This document shows positions 33,943 to 48,700 of a stretch of DNA of 64,000 nt, piece after piece. Numbering within the stretch: position 1 is the first letter of the stretch; every line of letters starts with the position of its first letter. The position numbers and the translations under genes were made by a program. Where the stretch lies: the NCBI RefSeq assembly GCF_031877795.1, contig NC_133948.1, forward strand, positions 9,036,948-9,100,947, in the 5' to 3' direction. This DNA comes from Strix aluco (taxonomy: Eukaryota > Chordata > Aves > Strigiformes > Strigidae). The notes under the pieces were generated by a model that searched no databases, was not told where the DNA came from, and was given only the letters and a program-made list of their open reading frames with translations.

Positions 33943-36649
33943 TTTATTCATATTCTAGTTTTGAACACACATGTAAACAACAATTATGAAACAATTTTAA
34001 GCAAAAAAAATTATAATGAGTTGTTACAGATACTTTAAAATTTCTTCTGCCTCCATTTTGATAGAAGACAGGAAACAAATCTCTTGCAAATTTAGAACTT
34101 TGAAAAGTTCTTATATATACAAGCAAACTTAGTAAAATGCCATGCAATATTTTCCTATATACACTTTTTCCCTTTATATCCTTTAAAACTGATATTTAAA
34201 ATCCCCTTTTATCTTAAAAATACTTTTATAAAAATAAAATACTTTCTTTGTTAACTTTAGCTACAGTTTACTTTTTCCAGTGGATTCACTGCAACTATAA
34301 TTTGCACACAGTAAGTTATGCACTTCATTAATACCTCATCACTTCTATGGACAAGCACCATTTGCTGATATCTGCACTGCAGTCCTGATCCTGTTTCCAC
34401 TGGAGCCAAATGACAAAACTCTCATAAGCTTCAAAAGAAGTTTAAAAAGCTCACTTTAATAACTATTCTGACATAATAAAAAATAACATCAGAGGTTTTG
34501 ATTCTTTACTGTTTATTTTAATTGTCGGAAAAAGCAAATCCCAGATTTAGAATTTTGATTCAAGCAAAGCAAAACACATTATCGTCTGTTTTTACATCTA
34601 AGGTCTGACTTGCCTATATGTAAAAAATAAGAATAAATTCTAATTATTACAGGACTACTACAAAAAACCTAAGCTTTATAAATGCTTTTAGCATGGAAGA
34701 GCATGTAAGCATTTTGCTTGCTTTTTATGTAATGACTTCAAAGAGAATATCTTGTTCAAATATACACTGGAGATTTTTTTCTTAAGATATAGAAAAAGTT
34801 TGCTATGCAAACTCTCAGTAAGAGCAAGCCATTGAAGCAGAGTTTTGTTTTTATATCTGCATTTGTCAAGTTCAAATCTAAGACAGCTATGGCTATTTCT
34901 TTGCATCTAAAAATAACAATAACATTTTTATTCATACAAATTTATAGTTCAAACAGTCATCAAAAAATAAAAAAAGGGCTAACCATTTCCTACAGCTCAG
35001 AAGGACAGTCTGGAAGGCTCTGAGTTTGAAACCATGTACAACCCAACAAGACTATACTGATTGTCTTGCCATCAAAGTGGTCAACAAGTCATTTATATAG
35101 CACTGAATCAACAACCTGTGACTAGTCATGCAAGCAGTCCTGCCATCTACAAGCTATTGAAATATGCAAATACAAAGGAAATAATTGACTAAAGATACTT
35201 TAGCACCTCCTGACAATTAGAAATCTGGGAATGGCCTTGCACAATACTTCACCTCAAAGGCAAGTCTAATTTACTGCTGTCTCCATTACAGACACACACA
35301 CACAAGTGAGAATGCTTGAACACAGAAGCTTGAGCACAGAAGAACAGTTGCACATCTTTGTGAAGAGTATTGGAAATCTTGCTACTTCATAATAATTAAT
35401 AATCAGAGGCTTGTGAAAAGAATACATTCAGCATATATAGAGAAAAAAATACCAGTGATCCATTACTAACATACTATTCAGCATTCAAAATAAGCCAAAA
35501 CAGAACACCAATAGCAGCAAAATAACTTGGAGTTTTAAAATATCTTGATATTAGCTAGAATTTTTTATCACCTATTCTGGCACTGAGTAACTGAAAAAAA
35601 AGCATGCATTTAAATAGCTTTTTATTTCACAGATGTTAGAATGTACGAAATGCATCTTAATACACAACTTTTTTAGCAATATAAGACTGCAATAATGTCA
35701 CCTTACAACAAATAGCTATTTTTACTAAAAATCTATGAGCAGTCACTCCAGGCTTTAACATATTATACCAGTAAAGAAATGAAGCCAAAACTACACATGT
35801 ACAAAACAGCTGATATATGTAAATTTCATATTCAGCTTCTGTTTGCAAACAGATACCTGTTCCTCACCTGCCTGCTGGGGAAGAAAATAAGAAAACCAAT
35901 ATTGACAATTAGACTATCAGGAAACAAGATGTCACAATACAAATAATTTTATTCCAGTCAAAGATAAGCAAATCTGCTCCCATGAATTTTTTCAGTAAAA
36001 CTGAACAGAGACTGAACTAGATTTCCTATCTACTCTCAAATCAAGTTTTAGAAATAAGGTATATTGCTGTACTCTCTATAAGAAACTCTGCTGCCCTGCC
36101 CTCCCCAGGCAGAACATTGCACCATGGCACTGCTGAAAAGTTGAAATGTTACTAAAGCACTTAATGCTACAAAAATGACATGCGTTCATTTAACACACAC
36201 TGGCATCAGCTATAAAATCTTAAAAGCATATGTTGAAGGGAAAGCAAAGTTTGGTAAAAACCTTCAGATAGAACAATAAAAGCAGCAAATGTTTCCCCTC
36301 CTCCAAACTGAAAGCATGTTTAAGAGTCTATTTAAAACACCTTAAAAAACCCCCAACAAACCACCCATAAAAAAGCAATGACTGTCTTGGGCGAAGATGG
36401 CCTTGCCCTGGAAGCAGGGTGATATTTAAAAATTTATTTCTGATTATAATTTGCTACTTAATCTAAAAACAGTTTCTTCTTTTGGTTTTATCCAAAGCAT
36501 TTGTGAGCCTGATAGGGTGCTACCAGTTTATTTAAACTTTTGCTTTCCATGCTATTTTTAGCTTGTGGAGGCTCACACAAAACATTTCCTAGAGCTTAAT
36601 GGCTTGTTCTCTCATTGTTATTATTACAAACCATTCAAATGGAAAGTTG
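33943..36649 (-). other. TANGO2: TANGO2 3' UTR (extent uncertain)
   Basis: AT-rich sequence after the TANGO2 stop. AATAAA signals on the - strand are at 36527-36532, 36433-36438 and 33943-33948; the last would give a UTR of about 2.7 kb. No coding exon inside. Transcript ends are needed to choose. Confidence 0.45.
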
Positions 36650-36770
36650 TTAAGTGTGCAGTTTGAATTCATAGGTGCTTGTTTTCCACTGGTTGACATC
36701 TGCATCGATCATGTTGCGCTCTGTGAAAGTAACTCGTCCTTCTGAATCAATGAGAATGACCGTGTTAGTC
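36650..36770 (-). CDS. TANGO2: TANGO2 terminal coding exon
   Basis: Acceptor GTTTCAG|GACTAA; encodes [20 protein letters not shown] through [13 protein letters not shown] at 36652-36650. Confidence 0.95.
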
Positions 36771-39700
36771 CTGAAACAACGTAAGCACAGAAGGTTAAAC
36801 CTTGTGTCCGTTATATAAATTTGCAGGGTCCCATCCCTCATCCCCAAAGGTTTTAGCTCATTTTTTTTCTTGACCACGTATCATCACCACACTACCAGGG
36901 CAGGAATCATCCTGGCAAGTTCATATGGGCATTTTCAGTCCCTTCTTCTGTCACTCCACTGCTCTGATTCCCTGTTGCACTTGCAGCAGCTGACACACAA
37001 AGCTGCTCATTTACAGGGAGTATGATAAAAGGTTAAACTTTTTTTAATGCCACGTTCCATTCAGAACTAGCATAAAACCAAGTTTTTCTTCACAGCCTAC
37101 ATGCCCCCTGATGGATTATTCGTCTCAATAGTACTCTTTCATTCTTTCCTCTCAAATCAATTGTCCATTAAGATTCAAACACCATTATCATAGAACACTG
37201 ATACACAATCACAGAAAAACTTTTCTCTGTCTAGGAACCTTCCAAAGAAGAAATCTGTTTTCAGGAAAAGCAGATTCCATTCATGCATCTATGCCACATT
37301 GTGATGTGTAAGCTGTCATTTCTCTATGGACACTGTAGTACTCTGCCAGGGAGAGATGACTGACAGAAGTAGGAATTTTATGCCATCCTGATGTAGTGGC
37401 CTTCCCCAAGTCATTTCACAGTTGTTCACTCATAAAAAAAAAAGCACTTAATTTCCTCAGAAGCGTATCATGAGGCCTAGTTAACAATCTCTATTCACTA
37501 AGCCACTTTCCCAAGGGAAAGATAAGTGTGAGCATACATTATAGTAGCAGGGAAGACTTGAAATATAGTGTTAATTCACCAGTAAGAGGTCAGTATTTCT
37601 ACGGACTTATTGCTGCTTCCTTTGAAATAGCTAGACTGCAATCTGTGAAACAAGGGGAAGAAGATGCTTCTTTACATTTTAAGTCATATTTAAAATGTTC
37701 TTTGAATACATTCTATAAAGATACTCAGTTTTTGCAGTGGTGTCTTTCTCAGAATACCAATTTAAAATACTTACAGAAGTGACCTATCTCTGCTTATCAG
37801 TTTACATCTCTACAGTGGAAATACTGACTATGCCAGAGACACTGATCTGACAAAATCACTGGCAGACTTTTAGAGTAAGAATTCCCTATCAGCAGCACAG
37901 GGTTCACCTATAATTTTGTCCCACTGAGAATTAAATGCAAGATGTATTGTATTATTCTATTCTTCTTGCAGCTTTGGTAGAACAGTCTGAGCAGAAAGTG
38001 ATATCATCTCAGTAAGAACAGCAGCATCAGTTAGGGGACAAGAGTAATAGGTTTTTAATGTATGAAAGTGGCAGCTACGTATTACAATGACATGTCCAAA
38101 GAAACCTCTAACTTAACTATGCAGAAAACACTATTCTTGCTCTTGGAAGAGAAATGTCTTCTGCAGTTCCACAGATATAGAAGATAATTACATTTTTCTG
38201 CTAAAAACGTGATTTCAAAGCTTTTCATGTTATGATAAGATCAAAATTAGAGGCAGTCAGATCTGTTACTACACTGGGGAACCAAGAGAACTGTATTATC
38301 TTCTCTTGGACAAACTAAAGCTATCTTATACTCCCCACCAAAGACAAACCATAATGTGTGCTTAATGCTTATCAGTAGCAAATCTAAGACACCAGAACAC
38401 TGAGCAAGGAAATACTTTACTGAATTATACTTCATTAATAGCTGAACAAATTTAAAGCTGTCACTATAGAATTAGAATTTATAGCAGCATAATTTTGATT
38501 TGAGATATGCTTTGATCCAGCACACATCTATTTCTGACTATAAATTTTTTACCTTGTTCCATAACCTGGGCAACGAACACATACAGCTGCATACTTGTTC
38601 AATATAGGACGTATATAATCCCTCCCTTGGTCTTCAATTGCAGGGTCTGGTAATTGACTGAAAAAAGTAGTAGAGTAATAAAAAAAATTTGAATTCTCCA
38701 ACATTAAGACATTCATCCCTCTTGAACCATGCTGTGTTGACTGAGTGGTTGAAAAATGACAAACACTTTTCAAAAAGTACAAAAGAGTGTTAATTGTGTT
38801 CAAAACTAAAGTATGAGGAAAACAAAAGATAAAACAGTTTGTAAGCTCTTTCCCAAAGAGATTCTTTCAAGCTCTTGAACTTTTGTCTCACTTCAAGAAA
38901 TATTTTTCATATTCTGACAAGTTTTTCCACTTTCCTTGTTATTCTTTGTCTTTCTGTATTTTAGTTTCAATTAAAACCTTAATGATCAAGCAATTTGAGG
39001 CACATCATATAAACCAGCATTATTCCAGTTAGACTCCAGGAGTTCTTTTTGTGTCAAAGAAAGAGCTCTCTGCTTCCTTCAATCTTTACTTGGAATACCT
39101 GGAAAATACCTAGGAGAAATCCTTAAAAAAAATTCGTGAAGATGCAGCAGAGGACATGGTGAGCTTGCACCCAAATTTCTTGACATAGATCCCTATCAAA
39201 GCTTGAAAGACATTTAGAAACATGATTATAAAGCACATCAAGCTTCATTTATTGTAATTAAACAAGTATCAGCATTCCACAGAAGAGATGCTAAGGTCAA
39301 AGGTTACTGCAGCAACCCTACATCCCTGGCTTTCCATTCTCATCACCAGAACATATTCTCAAACGCTAGCCATAAGTACAGCTTCCTATTTCAATAATTA
39401 AAGATTCCAATTTTATTTATCAAAATCCAATTTAACTATTATTGCAGCAGGTTTTTGTGTTTGATTTTTTAAGCTACTTCCACCTTCAAGAAATAATCCC
39501 ATTTCTGCCTCCTAGAAGAGACCCAGTCGTACCTATAAAATAAAAATAATTCAGCAGCCTATCAGCTGTACAGTGAATATTGGGGAGGAGGGCAGAGCAA
39601 AACAGACTGATCAATTCAACCCCATTTTCAGAGCTCATCCTGATCTGTAGAGAAGACTGTGCAATTTGTTATACTGTAACTGACCTTTACATCTAGCTGG

Positions 39701-42700
39701 GATCATTTTCTTTGTTGTGGTGAAGAAAACCAGTGGATGTTTCAGGGAGAAGCCAGAATAGGTGCAATTCTAGTGTGAATAGAGCAACTAAGCTCTCTGA
39801 CTCCTGTGTGGGGCATTTGGCTGGAGCATGCCACCATGTAACAGAGAAGGCACACAGCAAGGCACTTCAGCCTGTGAGAACTGTCAGCTTCTACCTGGTA
39901 CTCCACCACTGGCAGTTCCTGTATGCTCTGCACAATAGGCCGCTCCCGAGCAGTTTAACAACCCCAAGCAGTTTTAAGGAGACTGGAAGGAGTTGCAATA
40001 CATCCCTGAGATCACAGTCAAAGGCAGGGCTGAAGCAGAAGAGAGGGCACAAAAACCTGTATCCAGCAGGATAGAAGGGAATTCTAAGAGTAAACCAACC
40101 ATCGTACCTACTTAATTCCTGTAACACACACACAAAGTGATCATAAAGTAATATGCAGTAAGATATTTTATGAAAGTTCAAAGCTAGTGCATATCCATAT
40201 GTTCATATTTATTATGAAAAGATCATTTCATCTTGAAGCGTGCTTTGGTAAGATTACAGACTTAATTTTAAATATTGCTTTTTATAAGTAAATATTTCCA
40301 TTTTATAGTCAGATGATTTCAGATGAGAACATACTGAAATACTGAACATTAAGGGAAGATAATTTGGGCTGTATTGTATCTTATACCTTTGTCTTTTTAC
40401 TAGTAAAAGGTAAAGTATAACAGTTTTTTGAAAAATCACTTGATCCGATATCAGATAAAAAGTAATTAGGATGGCTTAGTAGACTTCCCAATTCCTACTC
40501 ATTGCTCAGATGTCCAAGTTCTTATGTAAACATTTATTTTGAACCACTGAAAAATGTCACAAACATGAACGTTGGCATTAAAATTGACTGATAAAACTAG
40601 AAAACTGGATCTATATACCAGAAATAGCTTTGCTTCAACACAAGGCACCCCCTAGACAGGTAAAAGTCAGGCTAAACATGGAAGTTACTAGGCAGTGAGC
40701 AATAATATGAATTTAGATCACAGCACCTCCTTTACCCTACTCCATGTCTAGACATTGAAGTGGTATTAATCTCCTTCATTTCTAAACATCTAGCTTGTGG
40801 GTCTAAGTTCACTGTGTAGCCAGCAGTGGGTGCAGGAAACAGACACTCAGACTCCTCTTGGGAACTTCCTTGACTAGAGGCTTAGAGCTGAACCGCACAA
40901 ATACTCCCTTACCTCCTTCCCCCATATAGCCTAAAACAATAGCACTTTTGAGGGAGGCAGCTGGTTCTACTTTGAAAATAGCTTGCTTCTCCACCCTCTG
41001 TCTACACTCTGGGTAGCAATACAGAAAAGCTAGCAGTTACTAACACAAACCTGCTCACGTAAGCAAGTGCTTACTCTGTCTTCAGGCAGAAACAGAACCT
41101 TACCCTACAGTGAGTCTCCACAAAGCTTACGGCAATAACTTACATGTCCCCTGTCTTGCACTCATTACCCTTACTAAGAGAAATGCAATCTTTAAAAGAA
41201 AAGGGCACAGAGAATTCAGCATATAGTCTATGAGTACTAAGACTGTAGTAATGTTTCTTGTTTGCTGCTTAAAAATCAATATTGTTGAAAGTCAGTCTCT
41301 GTGGAGGGGAAGAACACTACTTTTGCCCTTCATTACCCAGCTTTAGTCAACTAATATATGGCTAAAGTTTCTTTTTTGTCAAAAGAGTTTATATATGAAA
41401 TTTTTAAATTGGTCATATCGCATTTTGAGTAAACTCTGGCTATCACGTTCTTACGGCTCTTGATTATTCATCACTGTAAGAAGCTCCTGCACCAAGTCTT
41501 CTTTGGTAAGATCTTGACTTCTCTTGACCACTTCTGTGAAAAGCTGCTTCCCATATTGAAGTTTCTTCCATGGTGTATCCAACAAAGAATTACTCAATCC
41601 ATATATTCCTATACATACAAAAACCCCCCACCCAAACAACTCATTAAGCTCTGGAGCAAAGAAAATTAACTTATGTAGTATGCAAAAAATAACTTCATAA
41701 CAACTTCATAATTATCTTATCCCACACAGTCTGAGGGAGAAAAACAAATGCTATCAGCAAATTCATCTTGAATCTCTTATGATAATCTGCTTATTCATCC
41801 TATTGCCAGCTTTCACTTTGCTTCAAAAAAGTGGCCATTAAAGTATGCATCAAAGATGTATATTGTGATAAAATAAATACAACAGCCCTTCAGATAGTAA
41901 GAGTCTCCTAGGTGTTTAACTCATAATAAAATAATGTAACCATTTCTCAACAACTTTTCTGGATGACTACTTCTTACTGTTTTATTAGGGGGAAAAAAGC
42001 CCAAAACCCAACACACAAACCACACCACCCCCCCCCAACACCCACTTCAGCGCATCATTGCTCTTTTAGTTTACTAAAATTAGCTGAATTTGAGATTTTC
42101 AGCACTGTTATTAACACAATGTACACTGTGGTGTGAAATCAGGTGAAATCTCAAAGCGTTTTTTTTTCCCTCCAGAACACAACACTAATAGAAACATTAG
42201 GGTATTACCTAACCTAAACACAAAATAACTTGTAATCATGATATTGTTGAGTTTATTTCTGTAAAGCTTCAAGCTTTAGATATCATGAAATTAATAAAAT
42301 CTGTAATAAGGAGGTTGTTATAAGTTCAAGATTTAGTAGCAACTGTTTACAGACCAGTCCCTGTGGACCACTCCTAGCTGCACAGTATATACATACTTAC
42401 TAAGTAATGTTCAGGAGGGATGGAATTTAATTTAATTGGAAAGGGTATCTCATGATTTGCAGTTGCCATTAGAGATTTCACAATTTTATTTATTTTAATA
42501 CAATTTAAGTGATTTCCCAGCTAATTTTTATCTTCAGGTATGCTACAAAACACATGCCCCATTCCTAAACAGGAGACTACAGCAATCACTCATTTTACAC
42601 TCAGCTGTGCTTAAACACTTCTCTGTGGTGATATCCAGTTCTCTGTTACTTTTAACCTTCGGTTTGGTAGACTATGGAAAAGGTACAACAGAATTATATG

Positions 42701-45700
42701 ACTTCTGCAGTCTAGTCTTTTCCAGTTTAGCTATATTACTCATAATTTACTTTTGTCTCAGATTTTACTCTTGAAAAACACTGCAAAGCAACATTTCATG
42801 ACAAGGAGCTTTTCTCACCACAATCCAAACAAATAAACACAAAGGTTACCAAAACCTCCTCTATCCCTGAAGGCAGCCACATACACAGAAAAGGAATTTG
42901 TTGTTGAAGCATGGAGACCAGAACTACCTTTGCTACAGTCTGCAAATACCTAAACCTTGTGATTCAGTTTCTCATTACAAGCGGCTAGATTTTTTTTTTT
43001 TAAATGTTTGAATTAAAACCTGTTTTGTGCTTGTAGCTGTAGAAAATCTAACAGCTGTTTCCAAGAATTTTTGCTATAATTGCTACAGTAACTATTTGCC
43101 TACTGGCAGCAACATTTTGACCATTAACCTAAGCAGGCAAAATAAGCCACTGTCATTAACTGTTATCAACCAGCTACACTGCTCAGAGCCTTTTATGTGT
43201 CCTTGTCCATTTAAATTGGCTTTTTGGTGATGAATTCTGGATTATTGTTCTATGAGCTGGCTAGCAAAGGACAAGATTTTGAACATCTTAAATCAATCCA
43301 CCTGATAAGACAGATAAATATTATTTTTTTTTTTTAAGCAGCTCTGTCCCTAGGGGAGCACAGTCACACTGCTGGGTAAAGAAAGTTAGGGTCAAGTCCA
43401 CGAACCTTTGAAAATTCCCTTCCTCAAGACTTCTGTCCTTCAGTCACAGTTACCTAAGAAGCATCCCACTAATTGCAGTGGCAGCAGGATAGAAGCTTTT
43501 AATAAACTATTCGATTCTTTACTGAAATTTTTTAGTAAATACTTAAATGAATTTAAGGAATTTTTTTTTTTTTTAAGAATGCAAAGAAAAAGTTACTGAA
43601 GACAATGTTTAAATGGTTACATTACTAGAGCAATACAGCTATATTCTGACTCCTTTAAAATAACAAAAAGTAATATTCAGACCTTTCTGAAGAAAACCTA
43701 CCAGGATTTAGGAAAACAGGTTCTGGTTCTCCTTTGTTTCCATAGTAGCAAATTACATCTCCTTTGGTGGTACTGAAAAATATAAATAAGAATTTCTCCT
43801 TCAAAAACCATCAGCTTCTATATTTGATTATGCTCTAATTTCATGTAAGCTTCAAACACAGCAAGATGTTTCTCCCACTGTTACTACTATGATATCCCAG
43901 CCCAGAGATTAATTATTGAGTTATATTACTCTCCTCTCAAAATACAATACTAGCCATACCACTGTCAAATAGTACTATTATAATTTTTAAACATAACTGT
44001 AATAAAATTCAGTAAAAACCCAGAATTGCTGCATGGAATGTAGCCAGGCTTAATGACAAAAATTTGTACGGTTTTGAATAACTGAAGATTTAATTACTTG
44101 GGGGAAGGTGGCATGTTAAAACAAAAGGACAGTCCATTACAGCAAGTGAAGTTTTCCCGTCATCTCTTTTGAATTGCTACTGCATTCTAAGAAGCTGACC
44201 ACTGTGGGCCATTTTATCTGAAGTCGTCGATTTTTAAGCCCACTAATAACAATGTCGTAGGGCATAGTTGGGTCCTTTAAGTGACAGATATGCATTTTCA
44301 GGCTGTTTTCAGGTAAGGGTAGTTACTGTTTGTAAGCTCTCTAATTGTAGGTACTGGCTTCAGCACTCGCTCTCTCGTACACAGTTTAGCAGGGACCATC
44401 TGACATAATGTTCAAATACAGCTTCCAACATTGCAAATAACTCTCACTTGGCACAGATGATATCAGCATATCCAAACAGCATAGATTTTTAAGTACTCGT
44501 ACTGATATTGACAACACAAATACCAAATCAACTGATAAGAATAAAAAAAAAATTAAAAAAGAAAATCAAGAAAGTGATCAATAAGCCTTGTGGGAAATGG
44601 AGGGCAGGGAATGGATTTGCATTAGATGGTTCACTCTCAACATCCCTCAGTCCCATCAGCTGACATGAAATGGTGATTCCTCAGATTGCTACCAGTTGGT
44701 GGGTTTTGACAGGGTTTTTTTGTTTATGTTTTAAAATTTGCCAGGACATAGCCATGAGACCATATAATTCTGTATTTCACTCTAGTGATTTACTTGTTCA
44801 CAGTGGAAGAGAGTATTATTCCAGTTACCAATAAATACATTCTGACTGTAGTTCAGTTTTTAATTTGTTCCCCAAGCTCTAGCTCCACAGACCACAAATA
44901 GACTTTCTGAATAAAAAAACCCCAAACACAAAACTTACAGTTAAGATTGAATTTGGATTGAGTAGCATAAAACATAATAGAGTAGAAAAGTCATTTCCAG
45001 ATCCTCATTTTCTCTTAAGATAAAAAGACACATCTGTGCCTTGATGCAAATAAGAGTATATAGAATGCAATCTCATTAATGATGTACTGGAAGTAAGATT
45101 GCTCTGCATAAGTTAGCATCCGCTACTCAAATCTTAATAACAAGCAAAACAGTCTTGATTTAGCTGTTTATATTCTTCTTAAAAAGCCATTCTGAAAGCG
45201 ATTCTACAGCGTCCTTTGCAAGACAGCCAAATGAAAAGGGAAATATTAACTTATTAATTATACAAGTCATAAAAGGCAAGAGGAGGAATATAAAAAAAAA
45301 CCTAAAGCAAAAATAAAACTGCCTTTCCTCCTCTGTGTACTACTCTTCCTCCTCCCCAAACCCATGAGACTTTCCATCTCCATGAGAAAGATGTCCAAGT
45401 TTTTTGGCATAGTTAGAAGAGAGTAATTATAACAGGTGGTATTTGTGTATTGTTGTTTTTATTGTTAAATATATAATAAACTCTCAGTTATTCTATTTAT
45501 GAGTCATCTACTGTTAAAAGAAATGGGCATTTTCTGAACTTTCCTCTAGTGGCTTAAAAAGACATTTATTTTCCTTATCTTTGTTTTTCTTTTCAATATT
45601 AAGATCCTTGTTCAAATTTACCTTATGGTCATCTCAAAAGTCTTTACTGACCACCCCAAACTCTCCACAGACATCTGCCCTCATCAGAATTGTGACAACT

Positions 45701-48700
45701 AGCATGCTTCAGTTTTCAGCAGGACACTGAATATTGATCACTGCTTTCCTGTTCTGGCCCTACTTCTTACACACTGAAGATTTTTACTAGTCTATGCCAG
45801 AGTTCTAATGTGACCTGTGATTCAGTAAAAATATTCTTATCCATCAATGAAGAAAATAAGTACGTTAGTAAAAAGGCCATTTGCTTCTTTAGCCCATTTG
45901 GAGTATTTGCATTGGGAATACCTAGATAGTCCATAACAAAAGCAGCTGAAAAAAGGTAGAAGGAAAATGAAAGATATGACCACAATTTTCTTTCCTGAAT
46001 TTCTTGAGATGCAAATTTCTGTTCCACTACCACAGATTAAATTGTTTATGTATGTGACTCACTTATGGAATCAGTTAAAAGTTGTATTTTCTTAAATCAG
46101 AGACAAAAGGGGGTCTTAAAATATTATTTTTAAACACACTAAGGCAGAGAAATACAGCATTTTCAATGAATATGAGAAAGTGCTGCTGACAAGTACAGGT
46201 GGAAGAAAAAAATTTTATTAGCAACAACCTGAATTTCCCTTCTATTTCTTGAGACTCCTTCAGGTACAAACAAGTTCTGAATTAAAAGTTACACAGAAAA
46301 AAGGTATAGTTTGTTCATGGATAGGTAAACACAGCAATCAAAACAACAGCTGTTTTCACTAGACACATAATATTTTCTTTGTTGAATAGAAATAAGTTAT
46401 TGGAAGAGTAGGAAAAATATTTAATGAAATATTCAGCTATTATGCTGGTTCAGCAAACTTTTCTGCCAGTACACTTGTCTGCAGAAATATCTGAGAAAAA
46501 TGAACAATACACAATGAGAAGTCTTTGAATCTTTTTTCCTATCACTACCTCCTTTAGTTAAATTGTCAAGATATTCTGCTTTTAAGCTAGATGGATGCTA
46601 TTACAATTTTTTTGAAATTTCAAATATAAGAGTCCCATACATTCTTCCCTTAACTGGATTCTGTCAGGTCTTCATGGAGACAGGAGAAACTTTAGATAGC
46701 CAGAGAAGTTGAGCCATACTTTATTTGGCTGCAAATACTAAGCTACCTATCTGAGATGCCTGGGACCTTACAGGAGTGAAAAAAGAATGGAGTTCAAAGG
46801 ATCAACAGACCTTCTATGAGGAGAGCTGGGTGTATGAGTTCAGTTATTCAAAAACCAAAAGCTTGAAAACAGGATTATGTTAATCATCTTGCTCAAAGCA
46901 TGTTATAGCCCTGGCAAAGCCTTACATAAACAAAGCCTAGAGCCAGGCTGAAAACTGAATGGAAGTTATACTTAATGTTCTCAAGTCCTTGTTCATCAAT
47001 GTTTTGTTAGGACCAGCTGGCCATTTTAGCAATGTCAGGTCTTTCCTCTCTTCAGCATTCTTTATATTATCTTTATGGCTAGTTAATAGTTAGCACAAAG
47101 GGATGTTAACGTGTATGATGCATGCCTATCCCAGCTGGGATTAGACACCTTCCTACAAGCCTGGTTCCCACTGGTACATTTAGAGTTGGCACACAGTTAG
47201 TACTAATACTAGAAAGAATCCCTTGGCAGCTAAAAAAAGGAGAGCATTGAGCTGAGCTGTCATTAATAGACCAGTCTGACATCTCAGTCCCAGTCACATG
47301 CTAGGATGCAAGAAGTCATATACTCATAAGAGTACACTGGCACACTGCATTTTCCATGAACAGGGGCACAGAAAAAGCAATGTGCAAGTATTTTAGGTCA
47401 CCTGAAGTTGCTGAATTGGCATGTTTTATGGAGTAAACTATTTATATTGTATCTCAAAAGTCAGAAGTAGTACTTTGAAAAATATAATCTGTAAATAAAA
47501 TTCAGTTGGAATTAATACAATACAATGACTAAGCACAGGGAGAACAAATAAACCAAAGTTAAAAAATGAGAAAAAAGTTGGCTGCTAATGGCCTGTTTTA
47601 AGATTAACATATGGGTCATTAAAAAAAATTAAAACTACAGTAGTAATTATAATACATAAAATGCTTGTACTATATTTAAGCAAATAAAGCAGTCATTACA
47701 GTCATTATAGTTTTTTCTAGTTAAGACACCAGCAATTACACAAACTATTTTTTTGATGCATTAAATACCCTTTTCAAATTGTCAAATCTGTATCTGCTGT
47801 AGAAGGTCTGTGAAAAGATCAGAGCAATTGTTATCACCTGAGGTCTCAAAAGAGTTTTAGATAGAAAGGTAGACAAATGGCCCAAGCAAGCCCTTGAACA
47901 CAGCTGTAAGACAGTCCTTGTCATAAATGAGACTGCATGCTGAATAAGTAGGCACTACTGACTTCCTTTAGCAATGGCTTTTTATGTGAGAGATTAATCT
48001 AGCATCTGTTTTGAGATTCTCGTGACTGACAAATTCAGTAACAAGATCCCCTGGAGTTTAACAAAAAGATGGGGAATACATACAAACTGCAGGGCCACTA
48101 ATTCAGGACTTCTGTATCTTATTGTTTCTACATTCCACATTCCCCCAGATACGTGCTTTCTATTACACTTACCTCCACTGCAACACTGCTGCTGTCTTCT
48201 GTCAAAAGAAGACTGAAGCCTTCCAATAGACTTCTGAAATAGGGATACTTCCAAAATTTAGTTCACTGTGCCAGTCAGCTACTCTTTCTTTTATCATTTG
48301 GCTCTGCCTACTCTCTTCCTACTGTTTACAGATACTCAGTACTGAACATCAAGGCAGAAGCCAAGATCAAAAAAGTCACTGTAAGCTTGATCACAGCAAT
48401 AGCTTCCAAATCCTGGCCTGGACTTGGATTCTCTTCCCTCCCAACTTTACAAGTATAGATATCAATTTCACTGGAGAAGTAATAAAGGCATAATTACAGT
48501 GATGACAAAAGGACCCAGTAGACATACTTTTTTTTTTTTAAAAAGTCTCAGACATAGCTGACAGCAGAGAGAGAAGAAACTAAAACTATATAAAAATGAT
48601 GCTTCTACATACATCATTCTGTCAAAAAATGTATGCAATAATAAATGTTCAGGAAATATTCTAGGCAGCATTAATTTCAGTAACATAGATGCTTCACGGC

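Larger units (their letters stand above)
36771..43701 (-). other. TANGO2 introns between coding exons 5 and 8
   Basis: Introns 36771-38552, 38658-41454 and 41609-43701. AT-rich, with a C9 run at 42028-42036 in a CCAAAACCC-type low-complexity patch. A slightly GC-richer block at 39720-40090 has open frames on both strands but no recognisable product. Confidence 0.65.

Noticed and set aside
39733..40074. 113-codon open frame on + in a TANGO2 intron
   Set aside because: No splice context or family resemblance; antisense frames of similar length overlap it. I also looked for a mir-185-type hairpin, which human carries within TANGO2, here and in the other introns and did not find one; the short GGCAGTTCCTG match near 39911 has no matching stem.
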